A stretch of 10,732 nucleotides of DNA, from the NCBI GenBank assembly GCA_031285945.1, contig JAITVF010000116.1:1-10732 (forward strand). The letters run 5' to 3'. Numbering within the stretch: position 1 is the stretch's first letter; each line of letters begins with the position of its first letter. Under the pieces are notes generated by a model. That model was not told the origin of the DNA and ran no database searches. It was given only the letters and a program-made list of their open reading frames with translations. Below, one piece after another: positions 1 through 6,632 of this stretch. The position numbers and the translations under genes are program-made. Source of the DNA: Oscillospiraceae bacterium. Lineage in GTDB: Bacteria; Bacillota; Clostridia; Oscillospirales; Ruminococcaceae.

Positions 1-803
1 CAAAAGTATACGTTCCCGCCCAAAAAGGCTTTTCTCAGGATTTCGCCGCCGCATTTGGGGCAGGGGTAAGCCGCCGTTTTAGCGCTGAGGGCTACATGAT
101 ATCCGCCTGGTTTTCCAAAGATATCCTTTTCTGTATCCCGTCCGCCATGCTTAAGCATTGCCGCGAGGGTATTTTTCACGCTGTCAAAAAGCCCCCATAT
201 TTCCTCCTCCGAAAGGGCGGACAGCCTGCTCTGGGGGTTAATCCCGGCAAAAAAAAGTATATCCTGCGAGCAGCCGTTGCCAAGTCCCGGAATCCGCTGC
301 TCGGTAGCGATAAAGGCCTTGGCGCTTAAGCTCGGCCTGAGGCCCGCCCGCAGGCCCTCGAAATAGTTCCTGTCAAAGGCTTCTGAATAAGGCGAGGGCT
401 TTGACCTGGCCGCCCCGTAATAGACGCTGTCGCTATCCCCGTTTTCGAAGAGAAAAAGCCCGCCGTACATCTGAACGGTAAAGACAAGACTGTCGCCGCC
501 GCCAAAGCCGAGCCGCAGCTGATGCTTCGGCGTAAGCTTTTCGTCCTTGCCGTAAAGGCGGGGGGTGGCGCCGTCAAAAAACACAAGGCTTAAATCCCCC
601 AGCTCAAGCTCAACCCAGCCCGCGTGAGCCCTGGCGGCGCTTACCCTTCTGCCGGTAAGCCGCTCGGGATACGTCGCCGGGTCGCCGGTGTAAGAGGCGA
701 AGCCGTGGGGAGATTTCGCCGCCTCAACCTCGACAATCTCCCTGCCTTCGAGGGCCGCCGCAAGCTGGCTCGCCAGAGATTTTGCCTCAGGCATTTCTAT
801 CAT
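1..803 (-). CDS. Fpg/Nei-family DNA glycosylase (endonuclease VIII-like), 3' end off the left edge
   Basis: A base-excision-repair glycosylase/AP lyase, expected to remove oxidised bases from DNA in the cytoplasm. The open frame gives 267 residues with no stop before the window ends. It starts MIEMPEAKSL, with the family Pro-Glu pair at residues 5-6. A helix-two-turn-helix segment lies around 162-192, with TEQRIPGLGNG and then QDILF followed by AGINPQ. Near the end is the first half of the C-terminal zinc finger (Cys248-Pro-Lys-Cys251-Gly-Gly, then GGNVYF). The second CxxC pair should lie just past the left edge, so only about 5-15 residues are missing. The ATG at 803 was chosen because GGGAG sits 8 nt upstream. 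An in-frame ATG at 794 would instead give MPE, the classical Fpg N-terminus. The gene follows rpiB after 62 bp. A TATAAT lies in that gap (840-845, minus) without a convincing -35, so it is probably read from the pyrG operon, perhaps with weak local initiation. The family is certain; the exact substrate is not. Confidence 0.9.
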   Translation of the reverse strand, partial: MIEMPEAKSLASQLAAALEGREIVEVEAAKSPHGFASYTGDPATYPERLTGRRVSAARAHAGWVELELGDLSLVFFDGATPRLYGKDEKLTPKHQLRLGFGGGDSLVFTVQMYGGLFLFENGDSDSVYYGAARSKPSPYSEAFDRNYFEGLRAGLRPSLSAKAFIATEQRIPGLGNGCSQDILFFAGINPQSRLSALSEEEIWGLFDSVKNTLAAMLKHGGRDTEKDIFGKPGGYHVALSAKTAAYPCPKCGGEILRKAFLGGNVYF

Positions 804-865
804 GTAATCAGCTCCCTTTTGTTGAACGGAATGCCATACATTATATAAAAAACGCTGGGCCGCCT

Positions 866-1300
866 CTATGCGTCCAACGCGTCGACCTGACCAACCCTGC
901 GTGCGTGGCGTCCGCCTTCAAACGAGGAATTCAAAAAGGCGTCCACGATATCGAGGGCCAAACCCTCGCCAACAACTCTGCCGCCCATGCAGAGGACGTT
1001 GGCGTTGTTGTGTAGCCGCGCCATCCTGGCGCTAAAGATATCGGAGCATACCGCCGCCCTAATCCCCTTATGCTTGTTGGCGGCCATCGATATCCCTATC
1101 CCGGTGCCGCAAAAGAGCAGCGCAAGCTCGCACTCCCCGGCGACAACCGCCTTGCATGGCGCTTGCGCCATGAGGGGGTAGTCGCAGCTTTCTTCGCCGT
1201 AAGCGCCAAAATCCTTACAGTCTATTCCTTTTTTTTCTAAATGCAGCTTTACCGCCTCCTTGAGGCGGTAGCCGCCGTGGTCGCTTCCCATCGCTATCAT
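866..1300 (-). CDS. rpiB: Ribose-5-phosphate isomerase B
   Basis: Interconverts ribose 5-phosphate and ribulose 5-phosphate in the non-oxidative pentose phosphate pathway (RpiB/LacAB fold, cytoplasmic). The 144 residues are the usual length. Visible signatures are the N-terminal GSDHGG (Asp7, His8), the catalytic-loop motif FCGTGIGISMAANK with Cys64 and Thr66, and RLHNNANVLCMGGR with His97. In known RpiB proteins these positions form the active site and phosphate site. The ATG at 1300 overlaps the tsaB stop in an ATGA, and AAGGAG lies 10 nt upstream inside tsaB, so reinitiation or coupled translation is likely. LacA/LacB sugar isomerases and related allose enzymes share the fold, but the CGTGIGIS loop and the housekeeping context favour RpiB. 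Confidence 0.93.
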   Translation of the reverse strand: MIAMGSDHGGYRLKEAVKLHLEKKGIDCKDFGAYGEESCDYPLMAQAPCKAVVAGECELALLFCGTGIGISMAANKHKGIRAAVCSDIFSARMARLHNNANVLCMGGRVVGEGLALDIVDAFLNSSFEGGRHARRVGQVDALDA

Positions 1301-2016
1301 ATGGAATCAGTCTCCTTAGCTTTTTTTTCAAGCCGCTCCCGCTCCGCTTGGGGGAGGCGCAGATATACCGGCTCAAGCTCTTCGGGCAAAACAAGCCCGC
1401 CGTCTTTGGCCAGGCGGTACGCGGCCGCAGCGACGCTCCCCGCACGCTGGTGTAAAAACCGCTCGGGCGCGGGTCGCACGTGCTCGGGAATTCCAAGCTT
1501 CTCGTAAGCCATAAGAGCGCCGTCTCCAGTCAGTATTACCGGAGCCGGCGCGAGGCTCATAAGCTTTTTCCCCAACGAAGCAATAGATATAGCCTCGTCC
1601 TCTCCCCGCCGGACAACAGAGCCCTCGCCGTCCGCTTCAAAGATCGCCGTATAGACCTGTTCGCGGCGGGCGTCCATTACAGGGACGACAAAGCCCTTAA
1701 ATATTGGGATATTCATGGCAAGCCCCAGCAAAGTTGAAACCGGCGCGCAGAGAGTATTTCCTGTAAACGCAAAACCCTTTACAGTCGCAATCCCTATTCT
1801 AAGGCCGGTAAATGAGCCCGGGCCTGTCGAAACGGCGAATATGTCCACCTCGCCGATTTTAACGCCCGCGCCGCGCAAAAGCCCGTCGACAAGGGGGACC
1901 GCCGTCTGCGAGTGGGTCAGCCCCGTATTGAGAAAAGCCTCGCCGGCGAGAATGCCGTCACGCAAAAGAGCGCAGGACACTGCTTTGGAGGAGGTATCGA
2001 GGGCAAGAATATTCAT
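1297..2016 (-). CDS. tsaB: tRNA threonylcarbamoyladenosine biosynthesis protein TsaB
   Basis: Non-catalytic ASKHA-fold partner of TsaD in the complex that installs t6A at position 37 of ANN-decoding tRNAs. The 239 residues are typical. The N-terminus [10 protein letters not shown], followed by AVSCALL, is the family's beta-hairpin start. The conserved STGPGSFTGLRIGIATVKG lies at about 83-101, and MDARREQVYTAIF follows in the middle of the protein. It starts at ATG 2016, overlapping the tsaE stop in an ATGA, with GGGAGG close upstream inside the last codons of tsaE. It ends in another ATGA overlap with rpiB. TsaD, the catalytic subunit, and RimI, often encoded next to tsaB in Firmicutes, are not in this window and must be elsewhere if present. 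Confidence 0.95.
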   Translation of the reverse strand: MNILALDTSSKAVSCALLRDGILAGEAFLNTGLTHSQTAVPLVDGLLRGAGVKIGEVDIFAVSTGPGSFTGLRIGIATVKGFAFTGNTLCAPVSTLLGLAMNIPIFKGFVVPVMDARREQVYTAIFEADGEGSVVRRGEDEAISIASLGKKLMSLAPAPVILTGDGALMAYEKLGIPEHVRPAPERFLHQRAGSVAAAAYRLAKDGGLVLPEELEPVYLRLPQAERERLEKKAKETDSI

Positions 2017-2471
2017 TTGCCGCCTCCCGCGCTATTTAAAGCAGGGCGGCGGACTGTAATCCGGCGCGCGTCTTCGCGGTCTCCCGGCTCGATGATCACC
2101 CGCAGCGCGTTTTCGGGCAGATACTCCTCGATGTTTTCGCTCCACTCAACAGCGAGGACGCAGCCCGAGTCGAGCAAGTCGAAAAAGCCGGCGGAGGCAA
2201 GGCTTTCCTCCCCCATAACGCGATACATGTCAAAGTGAATAAGGCGGTTTTTTCCCCCGCCATACTCGCGCATAATTGTATAGGTAGGGCTGCCGACCTC
2301 TTCCGGGTCCAGGCCCATCCCCTCGGCAAGGCCTTTTGTAAAGAGAGTCTTGCCCATACCCAGCCCGCCAAAAAAGGCGACCGTATCGCCGGGGCTAAGC
2401 CCTTCGCCGACCGAACGGGCAAGGGCGAGGGTTTCGGCCTCGCTAAAAACGTTGTAACATGTCTCGGTCAT
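2013..2471 (-). CDS. tsaE: tRNA threonylcarbamoyladenosine biosynthesis ATPase TsaE
   Basis: P-loop ATPase of the bacterial t6A complex (TsaB-TsaD-TsaE), formerly YjeE. It is 152 residues long, normal for the family. The Walker A motif GGLGMGKT is at 35-42 (Lys41), followed by the conserved SPTYTI segment (61-66), HFDMYR (79-84, with Asp81 near Mg2+) and the VEWSEN motif (about 108-113). The ATG at 2471 overlaps the pyrG TGA in an ATGA. Its ribosome-binding site (AGGGAG) lies in the last codons of pyrG, so translation is coupled to CTP synthase. The C-terminal Gly-rich GGGK is partly dictated by the embedded ribosome-binding site of tsaB. Identification is secure. Confidence 0.95.
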   Translation of the reverse strand: MTETCYNVFSEAETLALARSVGEGLSPGDTVAFFGGLGMGKTLFTKGLAEGMGLDPEEVGSPTYTIMREYGGGKNRLIHFDMYRVMGEESLASAGFFDLLDSGCVLAVEWSENIEEYLPENALRVIIEPGDREDARRITVRRPALNSAGGGK

Positions 2472-4075
2472 GCCTGCTCCCTGCGCTCCAGGGCCGCCCT
2501 TATGAGGCCGCTGAGAAGGGGATGGGGCCGGTTAGGCCGGCTCTTAAACTCGGGGTGGAACTGAACGCCCACAAACCAAGGGTGACCCTTGAGCTCCACG
2601 ATCTCCACAAGCTGCCGGTCGGGGGAAAGCCCGGTGATCAAAAGGCCGTTTTCCTCCATGCTTTCCCGATAGGCGTTGTTATACTCATAGCGGTGGCGGT
2701 GGCGCTCGTAAATAAGATCCTCGCCGTAAACCGCTTTAGCTATAGAGCCGTCCTTAATGGTGCAGGGATAAAGCCCGAGGCGCATGGTTCCGCCCTTTTT
2801 ATCAATATCCACCTGTGAGGGCATTATGTGGATCACCGGGTTTGGGGTTTCCTGGTCGATCTCGGCGGAGGCGGCGTTCTCTATCCCCAGCACGTTGCGG
2901 GCAAATTCCACCACCGCCATCTGCATCCCGAGGCAAACGCCCAGGAAGGGTATGTTATTCTCCCGCGCATAGCGTATCGCCTCTATTTTGCCCTCGAGCC
3001 CTCTGTCCCCAAAGCCGCCGGGAACGAGAACGCCGTCGCAGCCCGAAAGGACTTCGCCCGCGTTGTCATGACATATGGATTCGGCGTCGACGAGGCGGAC
3101 GTCCACCGCCGCGTCGGAAGGCAGGCCGGCGTGCCGCAGCGATTCAGAGATAGAGATGTAAGCGTCGGGCAGGCTCACGTACTTGCCGACAACGCCGATT
3201 GTAACGGCATTAGCGGCCTTCTTCATCCGGTCGACCATTGCCTCCCAGGAGGAGAGGTCGGCGGTTTTTCTGCCAAGATTAAGGTGGTGGCATACTGCGG
3301 CGCCCAAGCCCTCGCGCTCGAGCATGAGGGGTACCTCGTAAAGATTTTCCACCGTGAGATTCTGTATTACGTCCTCCTCCCTCACGTTGCAGAAGAGGGC
3401 GAGCTTTTTGCGCATATCGTCTGGTAACGGATACTCGGTGCGGCAGATTATTATGTTGGGCTGAATCCCCAGAGATAAAAGCTCCTTGACCGAGTGCTGG
3501 GTGGGCTTGGACTTAAGCTCCCTGGAGCCGAAGATAAAGGGAACCAGGGTTACGTGGACGAACAGGGTGTTTTCGCGCCCGACCTCGGTTACCATCTGGC
3601 GGATGGCCTCAAGGAAGGGCTGACTTTCGATATCGCCGACGGTGCCGCCGATTTCGGTTATGACTATATCGGTGGCGGGGGCGGCCACCCGGTAGATTCT
3701 GTCCTTGATTTCGTTGGTGACGTGGGGTATAACCTGAACTGTGCCGCCCAGATAATCGCCCTTGCGCTCCCTGTTTAGGACCGACCAGTAGATTTTTCCG
3801 CTGGTTATCGAAGAATTAATCGAAAGGTTCTCGTCGATAAAGCGCTCGTAATGGCCGAGATCAAGATCAGTTTCGGCGCCATCGTCCGTCACGAACACCT
3901 CGCCGTGCTGATACGGGCTCATGGTGCCGGGATCCTGGTTGAGGTAGGGGTCGCACTTCTTAATAGTTACCCTATACCCCCGCTCCCTGAGGAGTCTGCC
4001 CAGCGAAGCCGCCGTAATTCCTTTGCCGAGTCCCGAAACAACGCCGCCGGTAACAAATATATACTTGACCGCCAT
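2468..4075 (-). CDS. pyrG: CTP synthase
   Basis: Makes CTP from UTP, ATP and glutamine, the last step of de novo pyrimidine nucleotide synthesis. The 535 residues are full length. The N-terminal amidoligase domain (about 1-265) begins [17 protein letters not shown] and contains QVIPHVT and [11 protein letters not shown]. The C-terminal class I glutaminase domain (about 292-530) has the oxyanion and nucleophile region GVCLGMQM with Cys381, and the FHPEF segment with His507 and Glu509. The ATG at 4075 is supported by GGGGGTAAG ending 5 nt upstream. The predicted transcript starts roughly 34 nt before the start codon and shows no terminator hairpin, so the CTP-sensing attenuator known for Bacillus pyrG is not evident. 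It is first in an operon with tsaE, tsaB and rpiB. Confidence 0.98.
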   Translation of the reverse strand: MAVKYIFVTGGVVSGLGKGITAASLGRLLRERGYRVTIKKCDPYLNQDPGTMSPYQHGEVFVTDDGAETDLDLGHYERFIDENLSINSSITSGKIYWSVLNRERKGDYLGGTVQVIPHVTNEIKDRIYRVAAPATDIVITEIGGTVGDIESQPFLEAIRQMVTEVGRENTLFVHVTLVPFIFGSRELKSKPTQHSVKELLSLGIQPNIIICRTEYPLPDDMRKKLALFCNVREEDVIQNLTVENLYEVPLMLEREGLGAAVCHHLNLGRKTADLSSWEAMVDRMKKAANAVTIGVVGKYVSLPDAYISISESLRHAGLPSDAAVDVRLVDAESICHDNAGEVLSGCDGVLVPGGFGDRGLEGKIEAIRYARENNIPFLGVCLGMQMAVVEFARNVLGIENAASAEIDQETPNPVIHIMPSQVDIDKKGGTMRLGLYPCTIKDGSIAKAVYGEDLIYERHRHRYEYNNAYRESMEENGLLITGLSPDRQLVEIVELKGHPWFVGVQFHPEFKSRPNRPHPLLSGLIRAALERREQA

Positions 4076-4115
4076 ACAATCTTACCCCCGCTATCTTTAA
4101 GAATTCCAATTAAAC

Positions 4116-4144
4116 ATTGTATCACGGGCCTGTCCATAAGTCAA
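4116..4144 (-). promoter_or_regulatory. Sigma-A type promoter for the pyrG operon
   Basis: On the minus strand TTGACT (4144-4139) is separated by exactly 17 nt from TACAAT (4121-4116), and the TG of an extended -10 sits just upstream of the -10. Transcription would begin near 4109, leaving a leader of about 35 nt before pyrG. This is one of the best promoter matches in the window. Confidence 0.78.
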
Positions 4145-4232
4145 TTTCCGCTCCAACCGCGTTGTTAAAGAAAATCAACAAAAGCAACGCCTAAAAATTA
4201 CGGCAAAAATCCAAAGATATTCTATGGCCTTA

Positions 4233-4355
4233 TACTACTCCGCGATTAAAATCACTTCAAGACTTGCGAGGATTTTTTTCGCCCTGCAAGGCGGACAACG
4301 CAGCAGGACGGAAAAAAGGCCGCAAGGCTGAAATGATTTTGATTGCGGAGTAGTA
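4233..4355. repeat. MITE-like 123-bp near-palindromic element
   Basis: The segment begins TACTACTCCGC and ends with its exact complement GCGGAGTAGTA. The two arms (about 4233-4287 and 4303-4355) stay complementary over more than 50 nt with a few mismatches, wobble pairs and small bulges, and enclose a loop of about 15 nt. The trinucleotide TTA flanks both ends (4230-4232 and 4356-4358), which could be a short target duplication. It encodes no protein and lies in the divergent pyrG/buk gap. Small size, terminal inverted repeats, no coding capacity and a second partial copy at 6609-6632 suggest a non-autonomous mobile or REP-type element. A structural RNA or a bidirectional terminator is less likely, because neither flanking gene ends here. 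Confidence 0.7.
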
Positions 4356-4370
4356 TTAGCACAAGTAACA

Positions 4371-4379
4371 TGCTATAAT
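4371..4379 (+). promoter_or_regulatory. Extended -10 promoter facing butyrate kinase
   Basis: TGCTATAAT is a perfect extended -10 element. At 17-nt spacing the -35 position falls on 4351-4356 (TAGTAT), which is the right end of the palindromic element and does not resemble TTGACA. Initiation would be near 4386, about 180 nt before the buk start codon. No other good promoter for buk was seen. Confidence 0.5.
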
Positions 4380-4387
4380 TACCTCAG

Positions 4388-4410
4388 GCTATATATTGCC
4401 AATATATAGC
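4388..4410. promoter_or_regulatory. Perfect 11-bp-arm palindrome at the predicted buk transcription start
   Basis: The arms GCTATATATTG (4388-4398) and CAATATATAGC (4400-4410) are exact inverted repeats around one C. The palindrome begins about 2 nt downstream of the predicted start site and is followed by AGG and six T residues (4414-4419). Its near-zero spacer and position favour a dimeric repressor operator. As RNA it could fold into a 9-bp AU-rich stem before a U run and act as an early attenuator. The sequence cannot separate the two. Confidence 0.5.
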
Positions 4411-4566
4411 AGGTTTTTTCGCCATGGCGCCGCGATTTTGGGTATCGGGATTTAAGGCGTTTATGGAGCGCCGCCGGTTGCCCGCGCCCGGCAAAATGCC
4501 TGTAATGCTGCTTTTACGACATAAAAGCCGGACGTAAAAACCGCCCGGCATGGAGGCGACGCAACG
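4411..4566 (+). other. Long untranslated leader of buk
   Basis: No gene is seen between the palindrome and the buk start. The stretch contains a perfect 7-bp stem (GCTTTTA 4510-4516, TAAAAGC 4522-4528, loop CGACA) and two copies of CGCCCGGCA (4485-4493 and 4542-4550). It ends with the ribosome-binding site GGAGG (4552-4556), 10 nt before the ATG. It does not match any riboswitch class that I recognise by eye. Function is unknown. Confidence 0.4.
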
Positions 4567-5655
4567 ATGAGTTATCTTATACTGGCAATAAACCCCGGCT
4601 CTACCTCTACCAAAATCGCGCTGTACCGGGACGAAGAAGAGCTATTTAACGAAAGCGCAGGCCACCCGGCCGAGGAGCTCGAACGCTTCGACCATGTAAA
4701 CGACCAGCTTTCAATGCGCCTTAAGCTGGTATTGGAGTGCCTTAAGCGCCACGGCTTTGAGCCCGGAATCCTCTCGGCGGTTATGGGGCGGGGCGGGCTG
4801 CTGCCTCCCGTTAAAACGGGAGGCTACCTGGTCGATAGCAATATGCTAAGGCTTATCCTTGAGCGTAAAATATCCCCTCACGCCTCTAATCTTGGGGCGG
4901 TGCTGGCTTACGAGATTGCGCGGGCGGGCGGCGTTAACGCCTATATCTACGACGCCGTTTCGGCCAACGAATTCCCCGAGGCTGTCCGGATTACCGGCAT
5001 GCCGGAGATTAAACGCAGGAGCTTTTATCATGTACTCAACAGTCGGGCCGCGGCCCGCAAATACGCGCAAAGCGTCGGCAAGGCCTACGAAAGCATGCGG
5101 CTCATCGTCGCCCACCTGGGCGGCGGCATTACCTTTGGCGTGCATATGCACGGAAAAATCATCGATTCCCTGGCCGACGACAACGGCGCCTTTGGCCCCG
5201 AGCGGGCGGGAAACGTCCCCCTGCTCGAGGTTATCGACATGTGCTACAGCGGGGAATATTCAAAGGAGGAAATGATCCGCAAGGTGCGGGGCAGGGGCGG
5301 GCTGCGGGCGCTGCTGGGAACCTCCGACGCCAGAGCAATCGAAAAAATGGTGGCGGAGAAGGACGAGTGGGCGGCGCTGGTGATAGACGCGCAGGCTTTG
5401 CAGATCGCCAAGGGGGTCGCCCTGCTTTCACCCCATCTGGGGCGGGATTGCGACGCGATTGTCCTCACCGGGGGGCTCGCCTTCTACGGTGCGCTGGTCG
5501 AAAAGGTAAAGCGCCAGCTAGAGTATCTGGCGCCGGTGGTTGTTATGCCGGGAGAGTACGAAATGGAGGCGCTGGCCCTGGGCGGCCTGCGCATTCTGCG
5601 CGGCCTGGAGGACGCCAATATCCTTTCGCCGAGCCCTCACGGCCTAGTGGTCTGA
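4567..5655 (+). CDS. buk: Butyrate kinase
   Basis: ASKHA-fold kinase converting butyryl phosphate plus ADP to butyrate plus ATP, or acting on branched short-chain acyl phosphates, in fermentative energy conservation. The 362 residues match the usual 355-360. The phosphate-1 motif NPGSTSTKI is at 9-17. GRGGLLPPVKTGGY is near 74-87, followed by the phosphate-2 motif AHLGGGI, DDNGAFGPERAGNVP, GTSDAR and, towards the C-terminus, the adenosine-site TGGLA. These are standard Buk signatures and distinguish it from acetate kinase, which is about 400 residues long. The ATG is preceded by GGAGG at 10-nt spacing. The phosphotransbutyrylase gene ptb, commonly its operon partner, is not adjacent: pyrG lies divergently upstream and a convergent gene downstream. 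Substrate preference (butyrate, isobutyrate or another acid) cannot be read from the sequence. Confidence 0.93.
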   Translation: MSYLILAINPGSTSTKIALYRDEEELFNESAGHPAEELERFDHVNDQLSMRLKLVLECLKRHGFEPGILSAVMGRGGLLPPVKTGGYLVDSNMLRLILERKISPHASNLGAVLAYEIARAGGVNAYIYDAVSANEFPEAVRITGMPEIKRRSFYHVLNSRAAARKYAQSVGKAYESMRLIVAHLGGGITFGVHMHGKIIDSLADDNGAFGPERAGNVPLLEVIDMCYSGEYSKEEMIRKVRGRGGLRALLGTSDARAIEKMVAEKDEWAALVIDAQALQIAKGVALLSPHLGRDCDAIVLTGGLAFYGALVEKVKRQLEYLAPVVVMPGEYEMEALALGGLRILRGLEDANILSPSPHGLVV

Positions 5656-6561
5656 CCGGCCTTGCCCGCCGTAAGCGTCCTGTAAAGCCTGAACGTTAAT
5701 CTTTCCCATCTTCATCAGCGCGGCGTTGACGCGTTTTGCTCTGACAGGATCAGCGCAGTCCGCCAGCTTTTCAATATTGCGGGGGACAATCTGCCACGAC
5801 AACCCGAATTTATCCTTTAGCCATCCGCAGGGCTGCTCCTCGCCGCCTTCCGCCAGCCGGATCCAGAACATATCAATCTCATGCTGGTCGTGGCAATATA
5901 CTAAGAAGGATATCCCTTCGTTAAACGTAAAGCCATGCGGATAGGCGCTGTCCGCCGCCATAAAGCCCTGCCCCGCGATCCAAAAGGACGCGAGCATAAC
6001 ATTGCCCTCTATCCCATTAACGCCGTCGGCATCCTTGCCGTAACGAAAAATTTGGGGCGGCTCAGCCTTGCCGAAAACATCCGCGTAAAACTGTATGGCC
6101 TCTTCGGCTCTGCCGCTGACCTTCTCTGTGAACATCAGGTAAGGCGAGATTCTTTGCTTCCCGTCTGAAAGGCTTATCTGCCAAGAAACGCCGAAGCGGT
6201 CGGCCAGCCACCCGAACCGTTCGCTAAAAGGGTATTTGGCCACCTCCATCAACACGGTCCCTCCGGCCGAAAGCTTATCCCAAAGCGCGTTCATTTGCGT
6301 TTCGCTCTCGCAGGCGACATAAAAGGAAACCGCGGGGGTGGGCCTGAAGACCGGGCCGCCGTTCAGCGCGTTAAATTCCTGACCGCACAGGGTAAAGCGT
6401 ACCGTAAGCGGCGTGCCGGCGGGCAGCCCGGAAGGCGAGGCGTCGTTTTCCAGGTAATGCGTCACATGCTCGACACGGCTGTTTTCAAACGCGGACACAT
6501 ACAGCTCGGCGGCTTCGAGCGCATCGCGGTCGCACCAGATACATGGGGCGATTTTCTGCAT
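5644..6561 (-). CDS. Two-domain VOC-superfamily protein (PhnB / 3-dmu-9_3-mt type)
   Basis: A cytoplasmic 305-residue protein made of two tandem copies of the PhnB-like glyoxalase/VOC module, about residues 3-130 and 138-260. The repeats align by eye. The first has CIWCDRDALEAAELYVSAF, then WDKLSAGG and ERFGWLADRFGVSWQISL. The second has YLMFTEKVSGRAEEAIQFY, then IRLAEGGEEQPCGWLKDKFGLSWQIVP. Such proteins are widespread and are often wrongly labelled as 3-demethylubiquinone methyltransferases; most have no known substrate. I see no methyltransferase motif and assign no reaction. GGAG lies 10 nt before the ATG at 6561. The gene begins 53 bp after the lipoprotein stop on the same strand, and its last 12 bp overlap the end of buk, which runs toward it. 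Confidence 0.85.
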   Translation of the reverse strand: MQKIAPCIWCDRDALEAAELYVSAFENSRVEHVTHYLENDASPSGLPAGTPLTVRFTLCGQEFNALNGGPVFRPTPAVSFYVACESETQMNALWDKLSAGGTVLMEVAKYPFSERFGWLADRFGVSWQISLSDGKQRISPYLMFTEKVSGRAEEAIQFYADVFGKAEPPQIFRYGKDADGVNGIEGNVMLASFWIAGQGFMAADSAYPHGFTFNEGISFLVYCHDQHEIDMFWIRLAEGGEEQPCGWLKDKFGLSWQIVPRNIEKLADCADPVRAKRVNAALMKMGKINVQALQDAYGGQGRSDH

Positions 6562-6608
6562 AACTTTGAAACTCCATTCTTTTACAGTCGATTAACTTGA
6601 AAAGAGGA

Positions 6609-6632
6609 CTAATACTAATCCGCAAACAAAAT
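6609..6632. repeat. Relic of the palindromic element's terminus at a gene end
   Basis: Twenty-two of 24 bases match the inverted right end of the element at 4233-4355, running from the CTAATACTA terminus inward to CAAAAT. The resemblance stops where the lipoprotein coding sequence continues, so only one end is present. It contains the stop codon of the lipoprotein ending at 6615. Confidence 0.55.

Noticed and set aside
2828..3427. A 199-codon open frame on the plus strand inside pyrG
   Set aside because: It is antisense to a complete CTP synthase, has no ribosome-binding site and shows no recognisable family. High GC at third positions explains the long shadow frame.
4159..4190. Inverted repeat GCGTTG...CAACGC upstream of the pyrG -35
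   Set aside because: The six-base arms with 20 nt between them are weak and have no T-run; this is likely chance in an A-rich spacer.
4386..4566. Possible riboswitch in the buk leader
   Set aside because: I could not match conserved cores of cyclic-di-GMP, cobalamin, TPP, SAM or other common classes by eye; a covariance-model search would be needed to say more.
5241..5699. A 152-codon plus-strand frame overlapping the buk end
   Set aside because: Its Gly/Arg/Pro-rich composition is typical of a shifted reading of GC-rich coding DNA, and buk is intact in its own frame.
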